Source: Pantoea anthophila
GTDB lineage: Bacteria; Pseudomonadota; Gammaproteobacteria; Enterobacterales; Enterobacteriaceae
DNA length: 64,000 bases
Direction of reading: 5' to 3'
NCBI RefSeq assembly: GCF_006494375.1
Contig: NZ_VHIZ01000066.1
Coordinates: forward strand, 177,245 to 241,244
The translations under genes were made by a program, and so were the position numbers. A model generated the notes under the pieces. The model saw only the letters and a program-made list of their open reading frames with translations, did not search any database and was not told the DNA's origin. Of this stretch, positions 9,152 through 18,984 are shown one piece after another. Every line of letters starts with the position of its first letter. The first letter of the stretch is position 1.

Positions 9152-10771
9152 TCAGCGTTGCGGGCCCGCTTTTACCAGCGCCGCACCGGCTGCGTTATCG
9201 GTGTACTTATCGAAGTTATCAATAAAGCGCTGCGCCAGCCCTTCGGCGGCGGCGGTCCACTTCTCTTCACTCTCCCAGCTGCGACGCGGATCGAGCGTCT
9301 CACTGTCCAGCTCACCCAGTGTCACCGGCATCTGCAGATTGAAGATCGGCAGGGTTTCTACCGGCGCATCATCCAGTTCACCCGCCAGGATCGCGTTGAT
9401 GATGGCACGGGTATTTTTCAGCGAGATGCGCTTGCCGCTGCCGTTCCAGCCGGTATTGACCAGATACGCCTGCGCACCGGACGCCTCCATCCGCTTCACC
9501 AGCACTTCGGCATACTGCGTCGGATGCAGGGTCAGGAATGCGGCGCCAAAACAGGCAGAGAAGGTCGGTGTCGGCTCAGTCACGCCACGCTCGGTTCCGG
9601 CCAGTTTGGCGGTAAAACCGGACAGGAAATGATACTGTGTCTGCTCCGGCGTCAGACGGGAAACCGGTGGCAACACCCCAAACGCATCGGCGGTCAGGAA
9701 AATCACCTTCTTCGCATGGCCCGCTTTTGAGACCGGCTGCACGATGTTATCGATGTGATTGATCGGGTAAGAGACGCGGGTGTTTTCGGTTTTGCTGCCG
9801 TCGGCGTAATCCACGCTGCCATCTTCGCGTACCACCACATTCTCCAGCAGCGCATTACGGCGAATGGCGCGGTAGATCTCCGGCTCAGCCTGCTCTGAGA
9901 GGTTGATGGTTTTGGCGTAGCAGCCGCCCTCGAAGTTAAACACGCCGTCATCGTCCCAGCCATGTTCATCATCGCCAATCAGCTGGCGGTCAGGATCGGT
10001 CGAGAGGGTGGTTTTCCCGGTGCCCGACAGGCCAAAGAAGACCGCCACGTCGCCCGCTTTGCCAACGTTGGCAGAGCAGTGCATCGAAGCGATGCCTTTC
10101 AGCGGCAGCAGGTAGTTCATGATGGCGAACAGACCTTTCTTCATCTCGCCGCCGTACCAGGTGCCGCCAATCAGCTGCATGCGTTCCGTCAGATTGAAGG
10201 CGACAAAGTTCTCAGAGTGCAGACCCTGCGCCTGCCAGTCCGGGTTGGTGCATTTCGCGCCGTTCATCACCACAAAATCGGGCGTGAAGTCGGCCAGCTC
10301 AGCGTCGGTCGGCTGGATGAACATATTTTTGACGAAGTGGGCCTGCCAGGCCACTTCGGTGACAAAACGCACGCTCAGACGGGAGTCAGCATTGGCACCG
10401 CAGAAGGCATCCACGACAAACAGGCGCTTGCCGGAGAGCTGCCGGGTGACGCAGCTTTTCAGCGCGTTCCAGGTCTCCTGCGACAGGGGCTGGTTGTCAT
10501 TTTTGCCGGTGCCCTGGTCGTTCCACCACAGGGTATCGCGCGTGGTGTCGTCACGCACAATGTACTTATCCTTTGGCGATCGCCCGGTGAAAATCCCGGT
10601 GTCTACTGCAATCGCACCGCTCTGCGTCAGGGTGCCACGTGCAAAACCTTCGAGGTCCGGGCGCGTCTCTTCCTGAAAGAGCGTGTCGTAATCAGGGTTG
10701 TAAACCACTTCCGTGGTATCCACGATGCCCAAAGCGGCAAGGTCTTGCGAGGTCAGGCCGTTAACGCGCAT
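9152..10771 (-). CDS. pckA: Phosphoenolpyruvate carboxykinase (ATP)
   Basis: PckA converts oxaloacetate and ATP to phosphoenolpyruvate, CO2 and ADP, the entry step of gluconeogenesis. The 539-residue protein carries the ATP-type kinase-1a loop GLSGTGKTTLS, the kinase-2/metal motif DDEHGWDDDGVFN with FEGGCYAK, and the substrate motif GRSPKDKY. The start at 10771 has an AAGGAG site at suitable distance. The gene converges on envZ, as in E. coli. In E. coli transcription is catabolite-sensitive; I could not identify a convincing CRP site upstream. Confidence 0.98.
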   Translation of the reverse strand: MRVNGLTSQDLAALGIVDTTEVVYNPDYDTLFQEETRPDLEGFARGTLTQSGAIAVDTGIFTGRSPKDKYIVRDDTTRDTLWWNDQGTGKNDNQPLSQETWNALKSCVTRQLSGKRLFVVDAFCGANADSRLSVRFVTEVAWQAHFVKNMFIQPTDAELADFTPDFVVMNGAKCTNPDWQAQGLHSENFVAFNLTERMQLIGGTWYGGEMKKGLFAIMNYLLPLKGIASMHCSANVGKAGDVAVFFGLSGTGKTTLSTDPDRQLIGDDEHGWDDDGVFNFEGGCYAKTINLSEQAEPEIYRAIRRNALLENVVVREDGSVDYADGSKTENTRVSYPINHIDNIVQPVSKAGHAKKVIFLTADAFGVLPPVSRLTPEQTQYHFLSGFTAKLAGTERGVTEPTPTFSACFGAAFLTLHPTQYAEVLVKRMEASGAQAYLVNTGWNGSGKRISLKNTRAIINAILAGELDDAPVETLPIFNLQMPVTLGELDSETLDPRRSWESEEKWTAAAEGLAQRFIDNFDKYTDNAAGAALVKAGPQR

Positions 10772-11138
10772 TTTACTGCTCCTTAAATCGGTGTCTGTTC
10801 TGCAAAGCAGAGATAGGTTGGGATCGTACGGCCGGCTGTTGCACTGATGCGACGACGCACTGAAAAGTCACAGCGCGTCGTCACCTCAGCCTGCAGGCAC
10901 AACCAGGCTTATCAGGGCTTCTGCCTCTGCCTTCCGGGCGGCTGCACGATCGCGCGCAGTTTACTCTTCTGCGTTGAGGGAAAAAGGGCAGCGATCTAAA
11001 AATGCGACTCAGGGCGCGTTAAGGCTATGTTTCGAACGTTTTAAAGATGTTATGAAAGTAAAAAAAGATAATTTGTCTGAGAAATTATGGGGATAGGAGG
11101 GGGAGAGGAAAACGGGGCGGCAGACGCCGCCCGGTAAA
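10772..11138. other. Intergenic region upstream of pckA and downstream of hslO
   Basis: These 367 bases hold no convincing gene. An eight-base stem (GACGACGC at 10851-10858 with GCGTCGTC at 10875-10882) lies 80-110 bases upstream of the pckA start and could be part of its leader. The stretch nearest hslO (11030-11110) is AT-rich. Promoter elements are not clear enough to name. Confidence 0.4.
11115..11132 (-). terminator. Intrinsic terminator after hslO
   Basis: A seven-base perfect GC stem (GGGCGGC with GCCGCCC) and an AGAC loop lie just past the hslO stop. On the minus strand it is followed by GTTTTCC, so it probably ends the igaA-yrfG-hslR-hslO transcript. Confidence 0.7.
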
Positions 11139-12005
11139 TCAGTGCAGACGCTCGTCATTCCCGTGAGAATGGCTGCGAATCGCCGCGATATCGACCGCGT
11201 CAAACACGTAGTCTGAACCGCAGTAATCGCAGTGCATGTCAATTTTGCCATCTTCCGCGATGATCTCATCCACCTCTTCCTTCGGCAGCGTGGTCAGCAC
11301 TTCACCACAGCGTTCACGCGAACAGGTGCATTTGTAGATGACCGGCTGCGGATCATAGAGGGTGACCTCTTCCTGATGGTAGAGACGCCACAGCACCTCA
11401 TTGGCCGGCAGGGTGATCAGCTCGTCGGTTTTAATGGTTTCCGTCAGGGTCGCCAGGTGGTCGAACGCCTCTTTCTCTGTCTCCTGTGCCGGCAGAACCT
11501 GCAGCAGGATACCGGCGGCACCCTGGTCGCTGGTGCGGATAAAGAGCCGCGTAGGCAGCTGCTCAGAACGCATGAAGTAATCTTCCAGGCATTCCGCCAG
11601 CGTTTCACCTTCCAGTCCCACCACGCCCTGATAGCGCTCACCTTTTTCAGGAGAGATGGTGATCACCAGGTAGCCGTTGCCCACCATGCTTTTCAGGGTG
11701 CTGTCGGCCGGGATGTCGCCTTTTATGCGCGCCACGCCACGCAGCTCCTGATTGTTGTTGCCGTTGATCACCGCCAGAGAGAGCGGACCGTCACCCTGCA
11801 GCTGCACGGTAATTTCACCGTCAAACTTCAGCGTGGCGGTCAGCAGGCTGGTGGCGACCAGCATCTCACCCAGCAGCGTCTTAACAGGAGCCGGATAGTC
11901 GTGGTTCTTCACGGTTTCACGCCAGGTGTCGGAGACGTTCACCAGCTCGCCGCGCACAGCGGCATTTTCAAACAGATAACGGTGCAGTTGATCCTGGACT
12001 GACAT
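11139..12005 (-). CDS. hslO: Redox-regulated chaperone Hsp33
   Basis: Hsp33 is a cytoplasmic holdase activated by oxidation of its zinc-binding cysteines. The 288-residue product starts at MSVQDQLHRYLFENAAVRGE, aligned with E. coli MPQHDQLHRYLFEN; the open frame runs 19 codons further upstream into hslR, which I reject. The N-terminal substrate domain has LLVATSLL-type helices and VQLQGDGPLSLAVINGNNN. The C-terminal switch holds CTCSRERC and CDYCG, the CxC and CxxC zinc ligands. It is the last gene of a minus-strand operon after hslR, 49 bases downstream. Confidence 0.97.
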   Translation of the reverse strand: MSVQDQLHRYLFENAAVRGELVNVSDTWRETVKNHDYPAPVKTLLGEMLVATSLLTATLKFDGEITVQLQGDGPLSLAVINGNNNQELRGVARIKGDIPADSTLKSMVGNGYLVITISPEKGERYQGVVGLEGETLAECLEDYFMRSEQLPTRLFIRTSDQGAAGILLQVLPAQETEKEAFDHLATLTETIKTDELITLPANEVLWRLYHQEEVTLYDPQPVIYKCTCSRERCGEVLTTLPKEEVDEIIAEDGKIDMHCDYCGSDYVFDAVDIAAIRSHSHGNDERLH

Positions 12006-12054
12006 ATTTTTTCTCTCACTGGAACGGGGCGATGGCGCGTCCGCGAAGACGGCA

Positions 12055-12456
12055 TTACTCATCGCCCGATAATTTAAACTTCATCAAATCGCGACGCTCT
12101 TTTTTGTCAGGTCGCCGATCGGGATGGGGCATAGTCAGCGCATTCAGTTTGCGTGCCTGCGCCATTTTTTCGCGTTTCTCAATACTGGCATCGGTTTCGC
12201 GGTAGAGCTGCTGTGCCTCGCTGGCGGGGCGGCGCTGAGCGCTGATATTCGCCACCACCACGGTGCGTTCATCGTTGCCCTGACGCACGGTCAGTTCCGC
12301 ATTCAGCTCGACGATCTTGCCGGGTTTACTGCGCTGACCGTTGTAGTGCACTTTGCCGCCTTCAATCATCTCCCGCGCAATCGCCCGGGTTTTGTAAAAG
12401 CGCGCCGCCCACAGCCATTTGTCGAGGCGAACCTCTTCGCTGCTTTTCTCTTTCAT
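12055..12456 (-). CDS. hslR: Ribosome-associated heat shock protein Hsp15
   Basis: Hsp15 binds 50S subunits that carry a stalled nascent chain after premature dissociation and helps recycle them. The 133-residue protein is an S4-type RNA-binding domain (VRLDKWLWAARFYKTRAIA near residue 9) with a basic, extended C-terminal tail (DRRPDKKERRDLMKFKL). It sits between yrfG (13 bases upstream) and hslO, so it is in one operon with them. Heat-shock control is known in E. coli; no heat-shock promoter was identified here. Confidence 0.95.
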   Translation of the reverse strand: MKEKSSEEVRLDKWLWAARFYKTRAIAREMIEGGKVHYNGQRSKPGKIVELNAELTVRQGNDERTVVVANISAQRRPASEAQQLYRETDASIEKREKMAQARKLNALTMPHPDRRPDKKERRDLMKFKLSGDE

Positions 12457-12469
12457 TGCTGCTCCTGAC

Positions 12470-13117
12470 TCAGATCAGCGTCCGGTAGTCGCCGATGGCG
12501 CGGTGACGCTGAAAGATTTGCTCAGGACGACCCGAATCGGGATTTTTTACGCCTAAGCACCAGCCGATGCCCCATGACGCCGCAGCATCCAGAATCACTT
12601 CGCTATCGTCGATAAACAGCGTGCGCGGCGCAGAAAAGCCGGTGTGCTGTTGTACCGCCTGCCACAGACGCGGGTCTTCTTTCGGATACCCAAAGGTATG
12701 GGTGGAAAGTAATAAATCAAGGTGTGGCGCTAAACCTGTCTGCGCCAGTTTGACGTCGAGATTATAGGGATGCGCGTTGGTCAGCAGGATGGTGCGCTTG
12801 CCAGCGCGACGCAGCGCCTGCAAAAAGGGCAGGGTATCGTCACGCAGTGCGACCCGGCTGCGCATCGCCCAGGTCATAGCACGGATGTCCAGCGCCAGCG
12901 CCTCTGCCCAGTAATCCAGACAATACCAGTTTAGCGTATGGGCGACGGCCTGATACTTTTCCGTGATGATCCGGTCAGCGTCAGCCAGGGTGATGCCGCG
13001 CTGCTGGCTGAGCACCGCGGGCACATGCTCCAGCCAGAAATGACGATCAAACGCCAGATCCAGCAGCGTGCCATCCATGTCGAGCAGCACGGTGTCAATT
13101 TCAGACCAGTTGAGCAT
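12470..13117 (-). CDS. yrfG: HAD-family GMP/IMP nucleotidase YrfG
   Basis: YrfG dephosphorylates purine nucleoside monophosphates. The 215-residue protein has the HAD motifs in order: DMDGTLLDL (nucleophile and acid aspartates), LLTNAHPYN, the lysine in GYPKEDPRLW, and FIDDSEVILDAA. The start is set at ATG 13117, matching homologues; an in-frame GTG at 13129 would add four residues and cannot be excluded. It follows igaA by 56 bases and precedes hslR by 13, so one operon is likely. Confidence 0.92.
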   Translation of the reverse strand: MLNWSEIDTVLLDMDGTLLDLAFDRHFWLEHVPAVLSQQRGITLADADRIITEKYQAVAHTLNWYCLDYWAEALALDIRAMTWAMRSRVALRDDTLPFLQALRRAGKRTILLTNAHPYNLDVKLAQTGLAPHLDLLLSTHTFGYPKEDPRLWQAVQQHTGFSAPRTLFIDDSEVILDAAASWGIGWCLGVKNPDSGRPEQIFQRHRAIGDYRTLI

Positions 13118-13173
13118 CGTGGCTCTCACCCTGTAAAAAAACCGGGCGACAGGGTAGCACAGAAGGGCAGGGC

Positions 13174-15309
13174 TCAGAATATCGAGCGCACGCTCTGCAA
13201 AGTGCTGAGGTTATGGTTGAAACACTTGTCGTAATAGAGCTGGATGTCGATCATGCGCTGGCGATTGCGGTGCATGCGGCGCAGGGCCAGCAGTCCGTTG
13301 ATCACGCCGCAGGCCAGCAGCACCATCAGCAGCAGTACGGTGCCGAGATAGCGCCACTGCGCCATGGCATCGGGTTCATTGTGCAGCGCGATGTGACGCG
13401 TGCCGTTGGCATCGGTGGTGATGCTGGTGATGATGCCGCTGGCGCTGAAAGGCGTATGCAGCAGCATGGCGGAGATGCGCTGCAGCTCATGCCACTGAGC
13501 GGGCGGATCGAGATCGAACAGTGACACGGCAGGCTGAGGCTGACTGACCAGCTGGCGACCCTCGTCACTGACGATCAGGAATCCTCCCGGCGGCGGGCTG
13601 TTGAGGTTTTCAGCCGCACGGCGGGTTTCGCGGAAAAAGAAGGTCGAGGTGGCGGTATTCACCAGGTTCTCCAGCGCTTCCGCACTGACCGGCCGCAGCA
13701 GCACGTTCATGCCGTTTAGCTGGCCGGAGTCGGCGCGGCGCATCAGCGCCTCCCAGTCTTTGGCGTTGCCCAGGTTTACCAGCGCGTTTTTCAGGCGCAC
13801 GCAATCCTGCGGCTGATTACAGAGATCCTGGGTCTTCATGACCAGATCGGAGAAGTCATCCAGCAGAATCATCCCGGACTTCTGGATCGCTGACGCCAGC
13901 TGCGGGTTCAGTTTGGGATCGGTATTGGTTTCCGGGTGCAGCTGCCGGGTCGTGGTATCCAGCAGGGCGGCGGCTTTATCAATAATGTCAGATTGCGGCT
14001 GCGGCAACGGCTTCGCGTTATTCCAGTAGATGGCCGAGCAGTCGAACGGCATAAAGGCGTAACTCCGGTTGCTCTGGTAGTTATCCGGCACTGAACACAT
14101 GCCAGTACCGCTCACCTTCAGGCTGTCGCCAATATTCAGGGCCACGCTGCTGAGTTTATCGACGCTGTTGACCTCCAGGCTGTCGGTGCCTCTGGCCCAG
14201 GCGAGACTGAGCTTGATCGGCATCCCGAGCGGAATCCAGGTGACCAGCAGGGTCAGCACCAGCAGCGAGCCGCAGGCCAGCACCACATTTTTCCGCCAGC
14301 GCTGAATCGGGAAATTTTTGACCTCATCCTGCAGGGATAAAAAGCGGCCCTGACGCACCACCTGACGATTAAGGTAGATCTCCACGTCGGTCACCTGACC
14401 GAGGTCGTGCGCGACATAGGGCTGCCAGTGCGCCGGATAGGCGAGATCAATAATTCCCAGCGTGATGTTGCTCTGCTCCTGGTTCGATTCGCTGAACAGG
14501 CCCCAGCGCTTCGGCGCGCCGCGCAGGCAGTGGATGTCACGCAGGCCGCGCTCACCCGGAATGCGATAGAGCAGCCACAGGCTGGCTGCGATCATTCCCG
14601 CACCGGCCAGCACCAGCCAGATCATCAGAGTCGTGGGCACCAGCAGGCTGAAGAAGAACAGTAAGAAGGCAAGCGAGATGATGACGCCTTCACGCGTACC
14701 GTCTGGCCGCGACAGGCGATACTCTTCCGGGGTCTCTTTGCGCACCTGCAGCAGTTCAACGTTTTCCGTTTCTGCTTTGCGGATTGAGGCGTTGGTCGAC
14801 ACCGGACGCATCAGCGTCGGCAGGGACTGCTGATCCACCGCGTAATCCACCAGCGAATGGCCGTTGAGCGAAATCACCAGCGGAATGGATTGGGTGCGGA
14901 TTAACTCGACGTAGTTTTCGTCGGTGATGTACTGCTCCCACAGCGGCGGCAGATGAACTTCGACTTCATCCAGATAGTAACGCCATTTATGGGGATCGTC
15001 CGTTGAGAGGCCGTAGCGGGTAATGGCGCGGGTCACCGGATAGACGTTGTTGCTCTGCGCGGTCAGCGTCAGACGTTCAGACGCGCTGCGCTTGTCGGTC
15101 GTCACGGCGGTGCGGGGCTGTTTTGCCAGTGCGGCGACATATTTGTCTACCGCCTCGCGCTCCTGAGGGGAAAGCTTACGGCAGGGCGGACTGATAAATG
15201 GCAGCGGTTTCGCCAACGGCGGACGATGCCGCATAGCGTACCAGAACCCAATACCTGCCAGGATTGAACAGGTCAGCACTATGGCCAGGATCATAAAGAT
15301 TGTGCTCAT
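13174..15309 (-). CDS. igaA: Rcs pathway inhibitor IgaA (UmoB/YrfF family)
   Basis: IgaA is an essential inner-membrane protein that holds back the Rcs envelope-stress phosphorelay through contact with RcsD. The product is 711 residues, the same length as the E. coli protein. Hydrophobic segments are visible at about 4-24, two close together near 208-250, one near 340-360 and one near 655-675, leaving a large periplasmic part between the last two. The cytoplasmic region contains the charged stretch VEVHLPPLWEQYITDENYV. It leads the igaA-yrfG-hslR-hslO operon and is divergent from nudE. Confidence 0.95.
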   Translation of the reverse strand: MSTIFMILAIVLTCSILAGIGFWYAMRHRPPLAKPLPFISPPCRKLSPQEREAVDKYVAALAKQPRTAVTTDKRSASERLTLTAQSNNVYPVTRAITRYGLSTDDPHKWRYYLDEVEVHLPPLWEQYITDENYVELIRTQSIPLVISLNGHSLVDYAVDQQSLPTLMRPVSTNASIRKAETENVELLQVRKETPEEYRLSRPDGTREGVIISLAFLLFFFSLLVPTTLMIWLVLAGAGMIAASLWLLYRIPGERGLRDIHCLRGAPKRWGLFSESNQEQSNITLGIIDLAYPAHWQPYVAHDLGQVTDVEIYLNRQVVRQGRFLSLQDEVKNFPIQRWRKNVVLACGSLLVLTLLVTWIPLGMPIKLSLAWARGTDSLEVNSVDKLSSVALNIGDSLKVSGTGMCSVPDNYQSNRSYAFMPFDCSAIYWNNAKPLPQPQSDIIDKAAALLDTTTRQLHPETNTDPKLNPQLASAIQKSGMILLDDFSDLVMKTQDLCNQPQDCVRLKNALVNLGNAKDWEALMRRADSGQLNGMNVLLRPVSAEALENLVNTATSTFFFRETRRAAENLNSPPPGGFLIVSDEGRQLVSQPQPAVSLFDLDPPAQWHELQRISAMLLHTPFSASGIITSITTDANGTRHIALHNEPDAMAQWRYLGTVLLLMVLLACGVINGLLALRRMHRNRQRMIDIQLYYDKCFNHNLSTLQSVRSIF

Positions 15310-15700
15310 GCTCTGCTCAATTCAGCCAAAATGCTGCCTTCACTTTAAACGTACGCTCCGGGGGATGCTCACTTCTGAAGAGGCATTCCGGAAGATTATA
15401 TAATCCTGAGGAGTCAGACACCCGATTAAATAGTGCCAGGGAATATCTGATTAGCATTTATTAAACCCTGCCTTGTCCGAATGGTAACCGGCTCAGACTG
15501 GATTAAATATCGGTATTATCTGAAACTTATCGCAGCATATTGACTAATGCAAATTTAGTCTTAACTGATAACCAAAGGCTGTTATTCAATTGCCGGAATC
15601 TATGTAACGATATCGTTATGGTGAGACTGTCGCACAATTGCCTGGGGTTAGGTATGCTAATTCGTTCCTGATAGCCGGCGCAGAAACTTTTGAGGCTGAT
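15310..15700. other. Divergent igaA/nudE promoter region
   Basis: These 391 bases are AT-rich with no convincing gene. They contain a perfect 14-base palindrome TAACGATATCGTTA (15605-15618), 83 bases before the nudE start. No promoter hexamer pair stands out enough to name. The frame upstream of nudE (from 15638) is in phase but lacks a ribosome site. Confidence 0.45.
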
Positions 15701-16264
15701 ATGAAAATTCCAAAAAAACCTGACATCCTCAATATCACCGCCGTGGCGCGTTCGCGGCTGTTTACCGTCGAATCGGTCGATCTCGCCTTCAGTAATGGGG
15801 CGCGTCGCGTCTATGAGCGGATGAAGCCGTCAGAACGTGAAGCGGTCATGATTGTGCCCATTATTGATGACCATCTGATCCTGATTCAGGAGTATGCCGT
15901 CGGACTGGAAACCTATGAACTCGGGTTTCCCAAAGGGCTGATCGATGCAGGCGAAACCGTGAATGAGGCGGCGGTGCGGGAACTGAAAGAAGAGGTCGGT
16001 TTTGGGGCCGAGCACCTCACGCCGCTGGGCAAGCTCACGATGGCCTCCTCCTACTTTTCCAGCAAAATGAATATCGTGGTGGCAGAAAGCCTCTATCCCG
16101 ATAAGCTGGAAGGTGACGAGCCGGAGCCGCTGATTGTTCACCGCTGGCCGCTGAGCGATATGCTGTCGCTGCTGGAGGAGCCCGATTTTCGCGAGGCGCG
16201 CAACGTCAGTGCGCTCTTTATGGCGCGCGAATGGCTGGTGAAGCAGGGGCGTCTGCGCTACTGA
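15701..16264 (+). CDS. nudE: ADP compounds hydrolase NudE
   Basis: NudE is a Nudix enzyme that hydrolyses ADP-ribose, Ap3A and NADH. The 187-residue product contains a Nudix box starting GLIDAGETVNEAA and continuing RELKEEVGF, preceded by YELGFPKG. The start MKIPKKPDILNITAV at 15701 aligns with the E. coli protein; the open frame reaches 15638 but those 21 residues have no counterpart. It is divergent from igaA and converges on mrcA with a shared terminator. Confidence 0.96.
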   Translation: MKIPKKPDILNITAVARSRLFTVESVDLAFSNGARRVYERMKPSEREAVMIVPIIDDHLILIQEYAVGLETYELGFPKGLIDAGETVNEAAVRELKEEVGFGAEHLTPLGKLTMASSYFSSKMNIVVAESLYPDKLEGDEPEPLIVHRWPLSDMLSLLEEPDFREARNVSALFMAREWLVKQGRLRY

Positions 16265-16267
16265 ATA

Positions 16268-16294
16268 AAAAAGGCCGACTGATGTCGGCCTTTT
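16268..16294. terminator. Bidirectional terminator between nudE and mrcA
   Basis: AAAAGGCCGAC pairs with GTCGGCCTTTT around a TGAT loop. The flanking A-run and T-run make it a good intrinsic terminator on both strands, as needed between two convergent genes. Confidence 0.9.
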
Positions 16295-16318
16295 AACAGG
16301 GTAGGTGTGCGGGTCACA

Positions 16319-18868
16319 TCAGAACAGCTCGTGACTCTCGCCGTTGTCCATAATGGTGGTGCCCACATCATGAACGGAATACTCGGTCGGCTGGGTGCCG
16401 TTGATGAAGTATTCCTGACGCGTATTGCCTCCGCCATTTGCCAGCTTGCCGGTGCTGCGGTCAATCGTGACCGTGACCACGCCATCCGGCGGAGTTAACG
16501 GCTGCACCGGTACCCCCTCCAGCGCACTCTTCATATATTCATCCCATGCCGGTTGCGCACTCTTAGCGCCGCCCTCATAGCCTGAAATCTGATCGGGAAT
16601 CGCGCCGGAAAGGGTGCTGCGGCCTAAATTGCGGCGCGCATCATCAAAACCGATCCAGACGGAGGTCACGACACCAGGGCCATAACCCGAGAACCAGGCA
16701 TCTTTCGAGCTGTTCGTGGTACCGGTTTTTCCGCCAATGTCATTACGCTTCAGGTCACGACCGGCACGCCAGCCGGTTCCCATCCAGCCCGGTTCACCGA
16801 AGATGTTGCTGTTCAGTGCGCTCCTGATGAGGAAGCTGAGCGGGGTGTTGATGACATGCGGGGCATATTGCTGTTCGCCCTGCTGTGCCTGGGCCGGAAC
16901 CTGCTCCAGTGCCGGCTGTGGCACCGCCTGGTTCTGATTGCTGTCTGACGCGGCCACGTTCTCAACGCTCTCTTCGTTCAGCGCCAGCGCTTTCTTCGTT
17001 TCGCCGTAGATTACCGGCAGATTGCACTGCGGACAGGCGATCTTCGGTTTCTCTTCAAAGACAATGCCGCCCTGTTCATTCTCAATCCGGGTGATGAAGT
17101 AAGGGTCAATCAGGAAGCCGCCATTCGCCATCACGGAGTAGCCGCGCACCACCTGTAACGGGGTGAACGAGGCCGCCCCCAGGGCAAGCGACTCGGTATG
17201 AATAATGTTCTGCGCCGGGAATCCAAAGCGCTGCAGATACTCAGCGGCATAATCCACGCCCATGGCACGCATCGCACGCACCATCACCACGTTTTTCGAC
17301 TGGCCAAGTCCCTGACGCAGGCGAATCGGTCCATCGTAGGTGGGCGGTGAGTTTTTCGGACGCCAGTCGGCACCCGCACCGGCATCCCAGCGTGAAATCG
17401 GCACGTCGTTCAGGATCGACGCCAGCGTCAGTCCGCGATCCATCGCGGCGGTGTAAAGGAACGGCTTGATGTTAGAGCCGACCTGGCGCAGTGCCTGGGT
17501 TGCACGGTTAAACATGCTCTGGTTAAAGGCGAAGCCGCCTACCAGCGCCCGCACCGCACCATCATTCGGATCCAGTGAGACCAGCGCCGAGTTCACATCC
17601 GGTACCTGGCCCAGCCACCACGCATCACCCACTTTGCGCACCCAGATCTGCTGGCCTGGCTGCAGCACCTGCGTCACGCTTTTCGGCGTCGGGCCCTGCA
17701 CGGTGTCAGACTTATAAGGACGCGCCCAGCGCACACCCGCTAAGGCCAGCGACACATTGCTGCCATCTTTCATCATCACGGTTGCTTCATCACTGCGTGC
17801 TTCCGTGACCACCGCCGGATAGAGCGGGCCATAGACCGGCAGCGCACTCAGCGCTTTCTCGATCTTAGTCTGATCCCAGGCGGGCTCGCCCACCCGCCAC
17901 AGCACGCTGGTCGGGCCGCGATAGCCATGACGCATATCGTAGGCGATGACGTTGTTACGCACTGAAGTCTGAGCCGCTTCCTGCAGGCGACGGGTCACGG
18001 TGGTGTAAACCTTATAGCCGTCGGTGTAGGCGTTGTCGCCGTAGCGCTTCACCATCTCCTGACGCACCATCTCGCTGAGATAAGGGGCAGAGAAGGCGAT
18101 TTCCGGGCCATGATACTTCGCCACCAGCGGCGTGTTGCGTGCCTCATCATACTGCTGCTGCGTGATGTAGTGCTGATCCAGCATACGCGCCAGCACCACG
18201 TTGCGACGCGACAGGGCGCGGCTCGGCGAGTAGAGCGGGTTAAAGGTGGACGGCGCTTTCGGCAGACCGGCAATCATCGCCATTTCACTCAGCGACAGCT
18301 GGTCAACCGGCTTACCAAAATAGACCTGCGAAGCCGCACCGATGCCATAAGCCCGGTAGCCGAGGTAGATCTTATTCAGGTAGAGCTCAAGAATTTCATC
18401 CTTATTGAGTAACTGCTCAATGCGGATTGCCAGAAACGCTTCCTTTATTTTACGCATCAGGGTGCGTTCCGGACTCAGGAAGAAGTTACGGGCCAGCTGC
18501 TGAGTGATGGTACTTGCCCCCTGGGAGGCGTGACCGGAGACCAGCGCGATGCTGGCCGCACGGAAAATCCCCACCGGGTCCACACCGTGGTGCTCATAAA
18601 AACGGCTGTCTTCGGTTGCAATAAACGCTTTCACCATCACAGGTGGCACTTGCTGCAGGGTCAAAGGAATACGGCGCATTTCGCCATACTGGGCGATCAG
18701 ATCGCCGTCGGCGCTGTAAACCTGCATAGGGGTTTGCAGACGCACATCTTTCAGCGTGTTGACGTCAGGCAGCTGTGGCTCGATGTACTTGTACAAGCCA
18801 TAAATCGAGCCAGCTCCCAACAGGATGCAACACACTGTAAGGATCAATAAATACTTTACGAACTTCAC
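16319..18868 (-). CDS. mrcA: Penicillin-binding protein 1A
   Basis: PBP1a is a bifunctional peptidoglycan synthase anchored in the inner membrane. The 849-residue product has a short cytoplasmic start, a membrane anchor at about 6-28, then a family 51 glycosyltransferase domain with catalytic-glutamate motif ATEDSRFYEHHG and GASTITQQLARNFF. The transpeptidase domain has the serine motif SNIKPFLY, then SQSKN-type and KTGTTNSS motifs. An insert rich in Gln, Ala and Asn (around QNQAVPQPALEQVPAQAQ) follows a pair of CPQC cysteines, as in the E. coli protein. It is divergent from hofM. Confidence 0.97.
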   Translation of the reverse strand: MKFVKYLLILTVCCILLGAGSIYGLYKYIEPQLPDVNTLKDVRLQTPMQVYSADGDLIAQYGEMRRIPLTLQQVPPVMVKAFIATEDSRFYEHHGVDPVGIFRAASIALVSGHASQGASTITQQLARNFFLSPERTLMRKIKEAFLAIRIEQLLNKDEILELYLNKIYLGYRAYGIGAASQVYFGKPVDQLSLSEMAMIAGLPKAPSTFNPLYSPSRALSRRNVVLARMLDQHYITQQQYDEARNTPLVAKYHGPEIAFSAPYLSEMVRQEMVKRYGDNAYTDGYKVYTTVTRRLQEAAQTSVRNNVIAYDMRHGYRGPTSVLWRVGEPAWDQTKIEKALSALPVYGPLYPAVVTEARSDEATVMMKDGSNVSLALAGVRWARPYKSDTVQGPTPKSVTQVLQPGQQIWVRKVGDAWWLGQVPDVNSALVSLDPNDGAVRALVGGFAFNQSMFNRATQALRQVGSNIKPFLYTAAMDRGLTLASILNDVPISRWDAGAGADWRPKNSPPTYDGPIRLRQGLGQSKNVVMVRAMRAMGVDYAAEYLQRFGFPAQNIIHTESLALGAASFTPLQVVRGYSVMANGGFLIDPYFITRIENEQGGIVFEEKPKIACPQCNLPVIYGETKKALALNEESVENVAASDSNQNQAVPQPALEQVPAQAQQGEQQYAPHVINTPLSFLIRSALNSNIFGEPGWMGTGWRAGRDLKRNDIGGKTGTTNSSKDAWFSGYGPGVVTSVWIGFDDARRNLGRSTLSGAIPDQISGYEGGAKSAQPAWDEYMKSALEGVPVQPLTPPDGVVTVTIDRSTGKLANGGGNTRQEYFINGTQPTEYSVHDVGTTIMDNGESHELF

Positions 18869-18984
18869 CTGGAGTTTCCCATCTATTGTCGTTTGAGCAG
18901 TTTATAAACAACCGCGCGGTAGTATAAAGGCAAGCCAGACGCTTTGATATGTCCATTTTCCCGGACGATAAGGAGATCGCGCGC

